DNA from: Calliopum simillimum
Taxonomy: Eukaryota; Arthropoda; Insecta; Diptera; Lauxaniidae
Length of the DNA stretch: 64,000 bases
Assembly: GCA_951812925.1 (NCBI GenBank)
Contig: OX638368.1
Coordinates: forward strand, 81,698,909-81,762,908
Direction of reading: 5' to 3'
A model generated the notes under the pieces. It was not told where the DNA came from. It saw nothing but the letters and a program-made list of their open reading frames with translations, and ran no database searches. This document shows, piece after piece, positions 1 through 12,187 of this stretch. A program made the translations under genes and the position numbers. Positions within the stretch are counted from its first letter, which is position 1. Every line of letters begins with the position of its first letter.

Positions 1-804
1 AAAGACCAATTTAGTAAGTAATGCTTAATTTCGCATTGGGTTAAAAATTTTATTGCATTTGCATATTCTGTTAAGTGTATTTCCCTTTTTTAGATTTTTG
101 GATGATCTCAGACAAAAGCGAAAGTTTAGATATACTTACATTCATATTTGAAAAAGAAAGTCACTAATAAATTTTTTGATCGGAGGAGATTTATAAACCA
201 CACTTATGTTTATATATGAATAAAAGAATTCTAATAAATTAACATTTCTAATTCCCACAGTAATGATGTGAAAAAACTGAAGGACAGTGCCTTTCAGCTA
301 TGGATCTTAAATATCAAAACTTCTTTATCGTTAAAATACGTGACAAAAGTTGTGTAAAGTTTTAATGAAAAAAAAAATTGACAGATATGCAATGCTTCGT
401 GAGAGACATATGTATTAAAAGATGGGTGTGTAAGTTCATTTCTACAGTGTACCTACAACAGTCAAAAAACCCCAAGAGTTTTGAAAAGTGTTTTTAGCGT
501 TAGCAATCTGTTTTCTTGCGTCAGGTCAGGTGATACCGCTGATATTTAAAATTAATAACAAAAAAATACACCGATTTTTATTATCGCGGGCTCGTTAGAA
601 ATGTATTGCAGAATATAATTTTCCTAAGTGTTAAAAGAAAATAATATTTCACCAGATGGCTTTTCAAAAGTCATGTAATGGCTAAAATTAGATTTTTAAC
701 GCATTTTCATAAATTTTCAGTATTTCTCGGCTTTGGTGAATATTTCAACCCATTACTGTCCAGTTTTTGAAAAAATGGTCAAAAATACTGATAAAAATAG
801 AATA
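1..804. other. AT-rich stretch with no gene found
   Basis: No open reading frame of recognisable protein, no RNA gene and no clear terminal-repeat structure was seen. The stretch ends at the outer edge of the mariner-derived element. Confidence 0.5.
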
Positions 805-1542
805 TGTTGAGTACTTTTTATGTTTCGGGAACTGGCACCACTAATGTCAATAGCTAAAATCTGGCAACATCATAACAAAGTTTGACAATTTTTAGCACAA
901 ACGTACTCACAACGTTTTAATGTACAAGTACCATTTGTTTTGTTTACAGTGAGCTAAGAAAATCAATTTGGCGAGCATTTTTTTGAGCGATTGATAAATT
1001 ATGGGGTATCCAACGAGAACAAACTTTTTTTACAACTAAGTGTTCATGCAAAATCGAATGTATTGAAATGGAACTAATGTGCGAGGTTGCTTCTATCTCG
1101 CAATATGTCATATGATGATCTTGCATTATCAGTTCATGCACTGCATCGATGTTTTGTGGCACAACCGTTTTTGGACTACCTTCACGGAATTCGTCGGCAA
1201 CGGTACTACGATCATGATTGAATTCACTATACCAGCGATATGCTGTGCTTTCTGATGGTGCTTTATCGCCATACAAAGAACTGAGTTCATCAACACATTC
1301 TTGTTGAGATAATCTACGTAGAAAGTTGTGAAAAATAATCCAACAAAAACCTTCTCTTGAAATTTCCATTTTTTGGGCTTTTTTTTTTTTCTTAACTCAC
1401 TGTAAACAAAACAAATACTTAACACTTGTACATCAAAACGTTGTGAGTACGTTTATGCTTAAAAATGTCAAACTTTATTATGATGTTGCCAGGTTTTAGC
1501 TATTGACATTAATGTTGCCAGTTCCCGATAGTACCCCTTGTA
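805..1542 (-). mobile_element. mariner-family internal-deletion derivative with long TIRs
   Basis: Two arms of about 140-150 bp (roughly 805-955 and 1388-1542) are inverted copies of each other. Shared blocks include CGGGAACTGGCA, AATGTCAATAGCTAAAA, CTGGCAACATCATAA and CGTACTCACAACGTTTT. Between them, on the minus strand, lies only the N-terminal part of a mariner transposase. Mariner TIRs are normally about 30 bp, so arms this long suggest a MITE-like rearranged derivative. The right end reads TACCCCTTGTATAA, compatible with a TA target, but the left edge is less well conserved, so the borders are approximate. Confidence 0.75.
944..1369 (-). pseudogene. mariner transposase N-terminal fragment
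   Basis: This 141-codon open frame encodes the DNA-binding half of a mariner-family transposase, which binds the element's TIRs in the nucleus. Seen directly: the first helix-turn-helix region, including CVDELSSLYGDKAPS (about residues 25-39) and RWYSEF (about 45-50). It is followed by the linker signatures REGSPKTVV (about 62-70) and NIDAVHELI (about 73-81), and the second helix-turn-helix region with HSILHEHL, CSRWIPHNL and AQKNAR (about 104-133). A full mariner transposase is about 340-350 residues. Here the frame leaves the family after AQKNAR, and the entire DDD catalytic domain is missing, so this copy cannot transpose by itself. The start at 1369 lies just inside the right TIR arm and the stop lies inside the left arm. 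The motif set looks closest to vertumnana-type mariners, but that subfamily call is inference. Confidence 0.85.
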
Positions 1543-1973
1543 TAATAGGTTAAGACAGTAGAGTGGAAGTTCAAAAATACGTCACTTTTGAGGATTTTAA
1601 CTTTAAAAAACAATTTATGGTTGATGTAAACTTAGAGATATTATTTTTTTGTATACCTCGAACCAATACATTAAATTTGAGATGTCACACGACTTATCCC
1701 GAACATTTTTCAATCCATGCTTATATTTTATTTTTCGTTTAATAATTTGATACAATTGTATCTGACGAAAATAGTGGATTTGGAATAATTCGTATCCCAC
1801 TTCAGAATTTCGCCATAGCAATGGAGTGTCACTTAAAGTTGTCATCCCGGGATCCCACCTTATTATTTGTCCCGAAAATCCCAAGATTAGTAAAGATGGA
1901 TCCTAAGATTTTCGGGACTATACAAAAAAAAATATTTACATACTTCAAAAAATTTAATAATTTTAGATATTAA
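1543..1973. other. gene-free spacer
   Basis: An open frame on the minus strand (1615-1884) has no recognisable domain. Around 1871-1918 a short inverted motif (CCCGAAAATCCC and AAGATTTTCGGGA) is visible, but nothing else can be supported. Confidence 0.4.
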
Positions 1974-2670
1974 GGGGACATTCGCCTTTGTAATTGAAAA
2001 GAAAAAAACACTTTTTAAAATTTTATTACGAAAAAAACAATTATATTTATTGACAAAATTTCTTTTGGACATTGTTAAATATTGTCTAAAAAATATGAAA
2101 AAAAATTTTTTTTTTATTTTTAGTTTCCCTTGGCTGCTGTAGAGGGCGTCATCCAAAAGTTACTTTTCAAACTGGTAGGACATTTTTCTCCGAATCTGCT
2201 CGACCGATTTTAAAAAACCAAAGATTACTCATAAAAAATATTAAACAATAAACCTCTGAAAGTTTTAAAAAATTCCCCCCTTTTTTTACGGGGCATTTTT
2301 TGAGGGTAAGTCCCTCAATTTTTTCGCATTTTTCATAAATATTCATACAAAACTTCAAAATATAAAAAAGTATGAATTTTAGAGGCTTATTGTATAGTTT
2401 TGAGTCTCAAGAAAAAAATCCATTTTGAATTTTTAAAAAATCTGTTACTGGAGGTCTACAACATGTCCTACCGTTCAAAAAGTAGCTTTTGGATGACCCC
2501 CTCTACAGCAGCCAAGAGAAACTAAAAATAAAACAAATAAATTTTTCATATTTTTTAAGACAATATTTAACAATGTCCAAAAGAAATTTTGTCAATAAAT
2601 ATAATTGTTTTTTTCATAATAAAATTTTTAAAAAGTGTTTTTTGTTTCAATTACAAAGGCGAATGTCCCC
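1974..2670. mobile_element. foldback element, arms about 290 bp, TIR GGGGACATTCGCCTTTG
   Basis: The arm 1974 to about 2265 is an inverted copy of about 2375-2670. Both start from GGGGACATTCGCCTTTGTAA, and the similarity runs through CAGCAGCC, the ATGTCC/GGACAT block near 2185 and 2463, and then more weakly to AATAAACCTCT near 2250. Small open frames in the two arms translate to nearly the same peptide because the arms mirror each other, so they are not genes. The loop of about 100 bp holds no coding sequence. No transposase is present, so the element is non-autonomous and its superfamily is unassigned. Confidence 0.75.
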
Positions 2671-3924
2671 ATAAAAATTCGGAGTGAAAATTTTTTTTCA
2701 AAATTTCCTTTCAAAACTCAAAGAAAGAATAACTAAATTTCATTCAATTTGCTTTGAACTTATCAAATTGTATTTACGAAAAAGGTCATCAATGTTATGA
2801 ATCACCCTGCCGTAGTGTTATTTTAAAAGAATTGAAAATCTTATTTAACCCTGCAATGATTTTGTTTTCTCAGTATTTATAGCGGTTTACGGAGGCTTGG
2901 AACTAAGTTTACTCTGTCTTGGCATATTTGAAGTTGCATAACACTTATAGTAAATAGTGTTAGTCATTTTAATCTACTCCTTTAACTCAACGAATGATAA
3001 CTCAGAAAGTACAGACCTAATCGGAACAATTAATATGTAAAGTTAATTTAGTAAGAATATTGACACATTTCTATACCACAAAAACCCAAGATCATGTTAG
3101 TAAATATAAGATACCAAACCCTCATAAATCGGCAATACAAAAAAAAAGTTTTTAATTTTCAGGCTATGTAATTTAAGATGTATGTTAGTGAAGGTCGCAG
3201 TAAAGGAAAAAGTGTCGACGACAATACTTTTTATGTGATAAAAACCAAACAACAGAGTACAATTTATAAAATGTTTTTAAGTGTAAAATATGAACGTCAA
3301 TGCTTTAAAAAATCTTTGTAAGCATTTCGAAAAACAAAATTCAGAGAACACATGCAAATTAAAACCAATAAAACCATCAAAATTATAGTAATTTTCTTAT
3401 AATCCCAACACATTTTTGCCTTAAATTAAATTCACAACAATAACAATCAACCTAATTTATAGTTCAAAATTCACACTTGATATTATGAAGACAGAAAACA
3501 TTTTTTTTTTTTTTTTTGTATTTACCTGAGATGACCTTTTATGCTAAAACAGAAACAAACCAGTAAAAAAAAATTAAATTAACGCTTTTAAACAAAAATC
3601 TTTTCTTAGGAAAAAGCAATAAAAAACAGAATTAAAATCTTATTAAAGGTAGAGCGATAAAAAAAGCCAACAGATTTAACGGTAGCTTCACCGAAAGTAC
3701 GAGTATGAAAAACCCATCACTCGAAGTGCAATCAACGCGTATCAGCAGTTCGCATCACAGCACGCAGCAATGGTGCTTCACCGCACAGTGGTATTAACAA
3801 TAAAAAAAAAAACCACTGAATTTCGAAAATAGACGCCATTAACGCTTTTCGTAAAAAGTGATATTCCTCTTAAGAAAAAACATTTTTACGTGCAAAACTG
3901 ACGTTTTCATGTATTTGTGTGATA
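2671..3924. other. gene-free; short relic of a dispersed foldback family near 2878-2940
   Basis: No gene was found. The segment starting TTTATAGCGGTTTACGG near 2880 resembles part of the foldback family seen at 52020-52590 and 55878-57493, suggesting an old fragment. A T-run lies at 3501-3517. Confidence 0.35.
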
Positions 3925-4251
3925 TATAGGGTGTCCATTAAGCCCGAAAGAACTTGAAACTGTAAAAGATAACAAAAAATTAAATTGCAATCAAAATTTT
4001 TTTCTTATTCGGAAAATCAATACATGGCTTTAACATTCCAAACTTATTTTGGGCGATTGGACGATTACACAATTACGCCATTATAATCACGAAGTCGTCT
4101 TAAGTTGCACGCATCAACGACTGATTTTCAAAGTAAATTTGGATAGTTTCGTAGCGTGCGTCTAATCATGATGATTTGATAGAGTATACTGAAACAAATA
4201 ACAAAAAATTGCAATTTAAAGTTCTATCAGGCTAAAAAAAACACCCTTTAT
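3925..4251. mobile_element. candidate short TIR element (MITE) flanked by TA
   Basis: The left end AGGGTGTCCATTAAGCC and the reverse complement of the right end (AAAGGGTGTTTTTTTTAGCC) share AGGGTGT...TTAGCC, followed by AGAACTT on both sides. Both ends abut TA-rich sequence (TATA), compatible with a TA duplication. It is about 325 bp with no coding capacity. The imperfect TIR makes this a tentative call; a degenerate Tc1/mariner-type MITE is the likeliest class. Confidence 0.4.
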
Positions 4252-4277
4252 ATGTGGCATTACATACGTAACCCACG

Positions 4278-4745
4278 GTGCTGATATCAGTAGTTAAAAT
4301 AAAACTTTGTTGAGCTCGAAATACTATTTTGTCTGGCGCTTCTTTGATTCAAAACTAATAACTTTTCATATTTTTGACCTAGCTTGTTCCGGCCCATTTT
4401 TTCTGCCGACATTTTTCGGTTTTTTAATACAATTTCGATCGGAAAAACGGATTTTACTCAAAACCCCAAGGCGTCTTACGGAAAAAGTGTATAAGGCAAA
4501 AAATGATTAGCATCGTCCAAGAAATACGTGCGAATTTTTTAGGAGTTAGCATTTTTTGCCTAATACACTTTTATCGTAAGACGCCTTGGTTTTGAGTAAA
4601 ATCCGTTTTTCCGATCGAAATTATATTAAAAAACCGAAAAATGTGGGCCGAAAAAAATGGACCGGGACAACTTAGGTCAAAAATATGGAAAAGTTGTTAG
4701 TTTTGAGTCAAAGAAGCGCCAGACAAAACTGCTGATTTCAGCACC
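4278..4745. mobile_element. palindromic foldback element, arms about 220 bp
   Basis: Arms 4278-4508 and about 4545-4745 are inverted copies separated by about 37 bp. Outer ends are GGTGCTGATATCAG and CTGATTTCAGCACC. Shared internal blocks include TTTTGTCTGGCGCTTCTTTGA, the CGATCGGAAAAACGGATTTT block and GGCAAAAAATG at the loop. It has no transposase. The plus-strand frame at 4307-4510 runs through one arm and is not considered a gene. Confidence 0.75.
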
Positions 4746-5126
4746 ATGAACCGGATAGCATTTGGCATATCCAATTTTTTTTAAAATTTATATTTGTATC
4801 TAAATTTTATATTGAAGCCCCATTAAGGGGTATAATAAAAGGGATGGTATCTTTCAGAGAAATTTTGGCCAGGAAAAGTTAATGAAGAATTTTTTTGATG
4901 TTTTTATTAAAAATTAGTATGACAGCCCCCTTAACGGATGGAAAAAAGGGGAGAAGTATGGTCAGAAGAAATGTTGGAGAGGAAAAATTAATAATAATTA
5001 AAATACATTCCATCGTTTGCCCATTCTGAAAATAGTTTTAAAATTTGTCAAATACGTTAGAATTTCTTTTTATTTTTTTTGTAATATTCGAAGAGTACAA
5101 ACATTGATGAAAATTGCCATTTAAGC
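4746..5126. other. gene-free spacer
   Basis: AT-rich sequence in which no gene, RNA or repeat with clear borders was seen. Confidence 0.4.
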
Positions 5127-5438
5127 TGGAATTAGTCAAAACGTAATGTTCCTTGCTCTTTAACGTAACACTGATTAGTGAAAACGGTAGGCAAGGTTCG
5201 AAATATCACCTTACAGCATACAAAGTAATTAAAATCCATATTTTTTTATTGGATTGTTTAAAAAAACAATTTATAGTATTAAAATTTAGTTTATTTCATA
5301 TGACACATGAATTGTCAATGTAACGTAAAGTTTGAAAATCTAATATCAACAGATCTCAACATTGGGCTTACATGGGCAGCCGTTTGATAGGATGAAACAG
5401 CTGACACGTTACGGAACGTTACGTTTTGACTAATTCCA
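5127..5438. mobile_element. MITE, TIR TGGAATTAGTCAAAACGTAA
   Basis: The first 26 bp (TGGAATTAGTCAAAACGTAA then TGTTCC) and the reverse complement of the last 26 bp match at all but one position. The 312-bp element has no open frame. The flanks show no unambiguous duplication, so the superfamily is open. Confidence 0.7.
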
Positions 5439-8400
5439 CCTTTAGTTTTGAAAGTTGAAAACTATTTGCGAAGCTCTGAGCATTTCCAGAAATCAATAAA
5501 TATATACGGCGGTGGAAGGCGCGTAGGATCCAAACATGCATGCTAAGCTTAAATTTTTGTAGATAGTTGTCTTTGGGGTTTTCTGAACACTATGAAAAAA
5601 AATTTAAATAATCCGTCGGGCTTTTGAAAAATTTCATTTTGAAAATTTTAGTAAAATATCCATATAAAACGGGTACACAATGTTTGCGGTATGTTAACCT
5701 TAGAAAGGTTATTTTAAAAAAATTAATAAACTAAAAATACTCAAAAAAAAATTTTAGTGTAATATTTATTTGGTGCAAAAGTTGCATTAAAAAAGGTACT
5801 TCCACATTTGGCGCATTCTTTATAACTCCAAGAACGCCAGATTGCACATTCAACCCAAACCTCGCCACGGCGATATTCTAAGTAAAGGGTATTACGGCAT
5901 ATGCGTTTTTCATCTTCCTTTTACTTTGAGGTTTACGAATTCCAAATCATCACCATGAACTCATCATGAAAACTGCAAATAGATTCCCCCGTCTGAAGAA
6001 GATAATAAATACATTTGTTTTTGAGGCTTTTTTCTTTGGTGGTCCACATTACCCGCAGCACGTGTTAATGAACTAAATTATAAATGGTATTCACTAACTA
6101 TATACTCGTATAAGTAGTTAATCATTTATTTAAAAACACGATGTCTTCAAAGTGAAATAATTTCATTTCATTTGATTTTATTTCAAAAAATTCTATAACA
6201 AAATGCTACAAGATTAAAATTATGAAATTTACTCACTAGAAAAAATTAATCACTAAAATTTTTTTTAGAAAAAACAACCTCACAGAAACATGCAACTTCA
6301 CCGAACGCTAAATTCGCACTGACACACAGTGGTCCGAAAGACTAATCTAGATGGAATAAAGTCATAACTCCAGTTTGGGAGTAGCTAGAAGCCTGAAATT
6401 TTCTTAATATATTATAGAAAGGGTACTTCTCACTAAAAATGGGCGGTATACGTCAAGTGGGCGAGGCGCAACATCTGTATGGTAATAGCTGCAGACCCAA
6501 GTTTTTAGGGTTTTACTTTATTATGGAAAAAATACCTTACACCAAAATTAGCGGTGAACGTCAAGTGGGCGTGGCACATGTGGCTTTTACTAATTTGAAG
6601 TTTAGAGCAAAAAAAAAATTTATAAATTAAAAAATAATTTTTTTTTACTTAATGATGATCAAAGAAAACAATTGCAATCTTCCTGAATAATTTTCGAACA
6701 TCTTCTATCCTCGCTTTTTGTTCAATTACCCATTATAAAACTTTTTCAGTGTAATTGGTGTGTAACCTAAATATGCTTTAAAAAAACAAAAAGGCACCAC
6801 TTGGCTGCTAATTTTTCTTCATTGTTTACATGATGATTCGCAGATAAAAGAAACATCAACACTTTTACATTATCGATCATTATGGGTAGTTTAAAGTTTA
6901 ACTAAGCCTTGGGCTACACAAAAAATTAATACTTAAAAATTACACATTTTACACTAATTTTTTCCCCACAAAAAATACTTTAATTGAACACATATTTGCA
7001 GTTAAATTATTTCATAGCTGACATAATTCAGGAAAAAAAAATTTAAAAAAGTTTTTGAGTTCACTCACACGATCTCTTCAAAGATGCTGTTAAAAATAGA
7101 TTGTGTTCTTACTATAACTGCATCAATGCAATTGCTCGTGTTTTGATCAACGGTAAATCCTAGGTATGCATTGGAAGATAACCGTGTGGTCCATATTACC
7201 CGCGTAGTACATATAACCCTCGCTTACCCTATGCTTTGTTAGTTTCTGATGTTCCTAGAACCCACTTAGTTTATTGTCATCAATCAACGAGGATACTGCA
7301 CCATGCTTATCCTTTACGACAAAAATTGAATTTTAGCCAAGTTTAATTACTTTCAAGAAGGGTTGCGAGCCGGTTTTGAACCGAACCATCGCCTTTTTTG
7401 TGGCTTGAACCGAACCATTAACCGGACAGTTTTTATTTTGGAAGCGCTGAAGCGAATCAAACCAAAAACCACACTGTGCATTCATATGCATAAAATTTCA
7501 GGTTAGCATATTTTTTGGTTTTCTTCACACATAAAAAAGCAAGCACATTTTGTATGGGAGATAGACGTGTCCGTTGATGTATCATGCCCGTTTTTTGAGT
7601 TCTTCTTTACTTGCTGTTAAATGAGCACTACTTTTATTTTTTTCCTAAAAAATTTATGGAACCATACCACTGTGCGCCACACCGTATCGCAACTCGCACC
7701 TCGCAGATGAAGCAACGAAATGAAGATGGCGACTCGACGCCATTTATTGTGCTGTAGTTAAAGCCAACATTCAATCGGTGAGGCAAGATGGCGGTGTAAG
7801 CTGAGCGCAGAACCAATTGAACTGTTTTTATTTTCGATTGTTTTGTTTACGATGATGTTGCTGTTGAGTTTTCCTAGCAACAGTTGCATAGATTTGTATC
7901 TATTAGTTACAAAAATTACTTAAGTGCCCGCGTATTACATGGATTCGCTTACGAAAAGCAGTACAAAAATTGCTACAACAATAGCAACACTTAGAAGCCT
8001 AAGCATCGACAACAAGTGCAATGAGCATTTTGTAATTAAATTAACCCATTCTAGGCAATTGTTTTTTTTTTTGTTTTTTTTTTTGGATCCTCACCACAAA
8101 GTTGACATTGAAATAAATGGAATTCATGTTATATTATTTCCTACTTACTGTTTTATTAGTTTAACGAGAAATGTGATTTTAGAAAAAAAAAATCTGTGTT
8201 TCAAAATCCTAGTCATTTTCTGCAAATCACTAAAATGATGTCATTTATACATCTAAAATTGGACAAATGCAATGTATGAACATGAAAATTATAAAATTGT
8301 TTTTCAAAAAATACTGGAATCGATGTAAACTATTCCAGGGATTATATAAGATGTTTAAAGAAGATCCCAAAATGATGAAAATTACATTCAGAGGATCCCA

Positions 8401-8618
8401 TAACAAATTATGAGGATAGTTATATCGGATAATATTTTCGACAGATCGATATACGGGGTATAAACATTAAGGTTAAGAAACTTCTTAGAGGCGATAGAAG
8501 AGGCCTATACTAACAAAAAGTTGTGCCTGAGTGGGGTTGTACAATTTACCCCTGAGGAGTTATAGGGAAAATTTTCTGACTTGTTTTTACGAAAAAAAAA
8601 ATTTCTTGGGTTACCATA
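5439..8618. other. gene-free stretch with a short GTGGGCG repeat
   Basis: No host gene is recognised. Two GTCAAGTGGGCG(A/T)GGC units lie about 115 bp apart near 6450-6590. A GAACCGAACCA motif recurs at 7375-7425. A GC-richer block at about 7660-7810 contains AAGATGGCG twice, but no reading frame there matches anything known to me. Confidence 0.4.
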
Positions 8619-9648
8619 CAGCCATTCCATGCCTAGCGTAAAAAAATCTACCACACCCCTTCCGGGCTATGCGATGGTGTTGGTGGCTCCTTTAAACGAA
8701 ATGCTTCAAGAGCCAGTTTGCAGAAACCTTACCAAGTCTAAATAAGTAACTGATGCTAAGGCACTTTTTGAATGGGGAAATAGTGAAAAGTCCGACATAA
8801 TTTATCGTTATAGTGCAATTGATGAATATGAAGCAACTGCATCGCAACTCTCAAACGCTTTTCGAAATGTAAAATATTGCATGTATTGAAATGTTCAAAA
8901 AATCATTTCTCCTATACCATTAGAGATACCATCTTAATTTTAGATTCATTTGAAAGGTGATTTTGTCTTCTTTTCTAAAAGGTCAAAAATAGGTGTTATA
9001 GCGTTTTTTGTCGTTTAGTACTAAAATAGTTGTAAATTTAGTACTTTTTACCATATAAAAAAAAGTTTACTTTGTGCGAATAGCGTAATTCAATAACTTT
9101 TTAAAAATGGTCCAAACATGAAAATGGGTTAAGAAATGTTCCAGTTATGGGCCATTTTGTGGTCAGACCTTTTTTTTAAATTTTCAAAAAATCCTAACTT
9201 CTAAGCCCCGAGACATACCAATTTTCCCTCTTTTTCATATGAAAGATTTTTTTTTTTTCTCCAAAAAATATATCTTGGAAGGTAAAAAAGTTGTACCTGG
9301 GCACGTTTTTTGTAGTTAAGTACTAAAATAGTAGTTAATTTAGTACTTTTAAACAACTACGAAAAATTTTATTTTGAGCTTATAGTCTGATTCAATACCT
9401 TTCCAAAACAGGTCTAAACATGAAAATCGGTATAGAAATGGCTAAGTCATTGACAATTATTTGAAGAGAGTTTGTCATATTTTACCGATTTTTCCACTCT
9501 TTGCACCCCTCCACAAGCCACAAAAAAAATCGGAAAATTTTTTTTTGCCATTTTTCAAAGGTTAGGCATGGAACAAAACCATGTACCAAATTTCAGCCAA
9601 ATCGGAAGGTGTGTGGCAGATCTTGTTACGCTAGGCATGGAATGGCTG
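8619..9648. mobile_element. TIR element, CAGCCATTCC family, copy 1
   Basis: It starts CAGCCATTCCATGCCTAGCG and ends with its reverse complement. Internally, two diverged direct units about 300 bp apart carry TTTAGTACTAAAATAG and AAACATGAAAATSGG (near 9005-9140 and 9305-9440). Positions from about 8905 to 9648 align along their length with 45850-46490 in copy 2. Positions 8665-8855 are absent from copy 2 and look like inserted coding-like sequence. No transposase is present. Confidence 0.65.
8668..8865 (+). pseudogene. decayed coding-like insert within the CAGCCATTCC element
   Basis: In the plus frame starting at 8668 the sequence reads as 26 sense codons, one stop (near 8746), then about 39 further sense codons. 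The composition is protein-like: APLNEMLQEP early, then KALFEWGNSEKSDIIYRY and DEYEATASQL. This segment is missing from the related element at 43513-46490, so it arrived separately or was kept only here. PLNEML followed by FEW is weakly reminiscent of the region after the reverse transcriptase core in Ty3/gypsy elements (PLN.LL...FEW), but the match is short and unproven. The chance of a random open frame is real. Confidence 0.25.
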
Positions 9649-10281
9649 CACAACGTTTTGGAGAAATTTTTTTTATCGAAAACTTTTAGAAAGTTGTAAA
9701 AGCTTTCAAAGAGTTTATTTGGTTTATAGAGCTTAAAAGAATTTTATAAAATTATGGACCTTTAAAGTTGATATTTTAAACTTTGTTTCCTACTTTTTAA
9801 CTTTGGAGGCCATGTTAGTATAAAAAAGGTCCTATTAACATACCCCTTTATATTTTGTTTTTGGAATCATCGTTGAATTTCCTTTAATGTACACTTAACA
9901 TTTGTCTTACCAATTTTTTGATTTTGTGATGTACCACTTGCTATCTAAAAGCCCCGTGAGCTTACGAAATTTAGATGAATAAAACACAAGAGAACATCAC
10001 AACAAATCAGCTTACTCATACGTTGCAGTGGTTGCGTTCTCGGCAGACCAGATGATCTGGTTAGATCTTGGATTCGAACCTATCTCGTATTCAACAGGGA
10101 GGCGAAGTGGGTGTGGCAGTAGTGGAGCTCTCCGTATTATTTTATGGATATCACAATTAATTAAATTATACCCAACTGGACAGTCTACCTTACCTCTGCT
10201 AACGTCCACTGCACATTGTTTCTCCTTGTTTCCAATGTTTTGTTTATCCAAACCAAAACTATAATTTTAAATTTTACTTTA
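9649..10281 (-). other. gene-free stretch with one B-box-like site
   Basis: No gene is seen. On the minus strand at about 10071-10081 the sequence GGTTCGAATCC matches the Pol III B box exactly. No good A box or tRNA fold surrounds it and no T-run terminator follows, so it is recorded as a site, not a tRNA. Confidence 0.35.
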
Positions 10282-10411
10282 AGGGCCGATTTCACAATGT
10301 TCAGTTAAGTCTTAACTGGAACTTTAACTGGGACTTTGACATTAACTTTTATACAAAATTTTTATTTATCTGAATTATTTAAATTTTAACTGATCATTGA
10401 GAAACGGCCCT
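10282..10411. mobile_element. 130-bp MITE, TIR AGGGCCGATTTCACAATG
   Basis: The left end AGGGCCGATTTCACAATG...TCAGTTAA and the reverse complement of the right end (AGGGCCGTTTCTCAATGATC...) match over about 27 bp. The flanks are CTTTA on the left and AAAG on the right, giving a symmetric TTTA/TAAA context. It has no coding capacity. Confidence 0.65.
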
Positions 10412-12187
10412 AAAGCAATTTTGTTTTATTTAACTTTATTTTGATACACACATAGCGTCAAAATGACTCACATACAAAAGATTTTTACTTATTGAGATTT
10501 TAAAAAAATCAGGGTGTTAGGATTTTATTTCTGGTTGGTTATAATTTTTTAAAGGACACATTAGAGTTTATGTTACCTCAATAAAAAATTAAAACTCGTT
10601 TCTATTTTTTTTTTTTTTTTGTATATAATTTCAAAAAGTAAAAATGTTTTGTAAATAAGTGTTGACTCACTTGCGTAACCACGCATAAACTCACAAAATC
10701 GAACTAACCGAGCAAGCAGAAATTAACAGTTATGAAAACATTAAAAAAAATATTTTTCGAAAATCCGCTTTTTCGGTTTAAAATTTGAACTACAAAATCA
10801 ATTTAAATTTTTGATTTTTAATTCAATTCAATTCTTCTTTCTTTTCTAAATTCTGTTCTTTGAACATTTTACTTTTTGGTGCTTTGAATCACCTTTTGTA
10901 AAAAATGGGTTAATAATATGAGCCAGACCGTACCTAGTTTGGTAAAAAAAAAAAAAACCAAAAAAGTAAAACCAAGTAACTTTAGCTCTTCAAATGCTAA
11001 TGCGGAACCGAAAATGCCAAAAGCCGCCAAAAAACAAACAAATTTGCAACAAATGTTTTGGTCTCATTGTTCAAGTTGTGTTAAGTCAGCAACAACAACA
11101 ACAACAATTGCTGATGTTTGTTGTCGACCAAAGTTTAGCTTTTATTTTGCAGTGTCGGTAGTAGGGTACATACTTACAAGTACTGCCTTACTTGCTTTTC
11201 TATGAGATTTTAATCAACATTTGCACAGTTACACATGCGCACAGGGAGTTGCTCTGTGGGACAGAAGCAACACTTCAAAGGTCTTTTTGTCAATTCAATA
11301 GATATAAATTTTGGCCGGCTACCGAAAAATAAAAAAATAAAAATATTTTTATTTTCAATTGATTTTTATTTTCCATTTGCTTTTTTTTTTTTTTTTTTGT
11401 TTTTTTTTTTAAATTGCACATTACGATCATTAAAACATTGACACATTTTGAGTTAATTATTTAATCTTATCTGGCGAAAAATAATTTTAGTTCGGGAAGA
11501 AAATAAATCAAATCAACAGCTTTCAATATCTACTGAAACAGTCGAACGACGTATGTAGGTATGTACGTATCTACAAACTACGTGCATAAAGTTTGCGATT
11601 GACGGAAGTTATGTGATTATGAGATACTGAAAGTAACAGAGACGACAGCAAGAAATGAACGATCCAAAATAATGACATCTACTGAGGAAAAAAACAACAG
11701 GTTGCTGTAACATTTTATCGTCTACGGTGCTGCAACATATCACATCTTACGTTTTAGTATCACATCAATTAAAGCAGCTCAACTTATTTTTATTAAAGAA
11801 AGTGCATAGAATTAGTGCTGTTTCATTGGATGGCACTATTGTGTTCATATTTAAAAGATATCTTATAAATTAAGGCATTCGCGACGTAATGTGTAAGCTC
11901 AATAGTGAAGAAACGCAAGAAACTTTTCTCGTTTTCGTGGGTTCTGATTTTTTTGGGAATCGTTAACTTTTTCAATGGATACTTTTTTGGATGGTTTTTC
12001 ATGAATAAATGGTTCAAGCCATAATGTATCAATGAATTTTTGAAGGATGGCACTTCAGCGAGCAGCTGAATTGGTTCAACTAATTTTTTTTTCAAACAAT
12101 TCAATTCACACATTGGGATTAAAAGATTTTTTAATCTAGAAAAGTATATATTAGTATCAAAAAAATCAGAAAATTATCAAAAAATTC
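10412..12187. other. mostly non-coding stretch around one small ORF
   Basis: Apart from the ORF at 10918-11205 nothing coding is recognised. Long T tracts lie at 10606-10620 and 11382-11410, and a CAA repeat lies at 11092-11106. Confidence 0.4.
10918..11205 (+). CDS. small ORF of unknown function, possible tail anchor
   Basis: This 95-codon ATG frame is not recognised. The N-terminal half is strongly basic and low-complexity (a KKKKTKKVK run near residues 10-18, then several more Lys). The middle has four Cys in two pairs (CSSC near 51-54, CC near 68-69) and a Thr run encoded by CAA/ACA-type repeats. The last 22 residues are hydrophobic (FSFYFAVSVVGYILTSTALLAF) and end at the stop, as expected for a tail-anchored membrane segment. 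The ATG follows an AT-rich leader with in-frame stops. Poly-A and CAA tracts inflate the apparent reading frame, so it may be chance. It could also be a terminal exon of a gene lying outside the window. No neighbour gives context. Confidence 0.25.
   Translation: MSQTVPSLVKKKKTKKVKPSNFSSSNANAEPKMPKAAKKQTNLQQMFWSHCSSCVKSATTTTTIADVCCRPKFSFYFAVSVVGYILTSTALLAFL

Noticed and set aside
1129..1425. Minus frame overlapping the mariner fragment in another phase
   Set aside because: Only a shadow of the mariner frame; its composition matches no family.
1887..2674. Two small frames (minus 1887-2156, plus 2489-2674) encoding nearly the same peptide
   Set aside because: They are mirror copies inside the arms of one foldback element; similarity follows from the inverted repeat, not from protein conservation.
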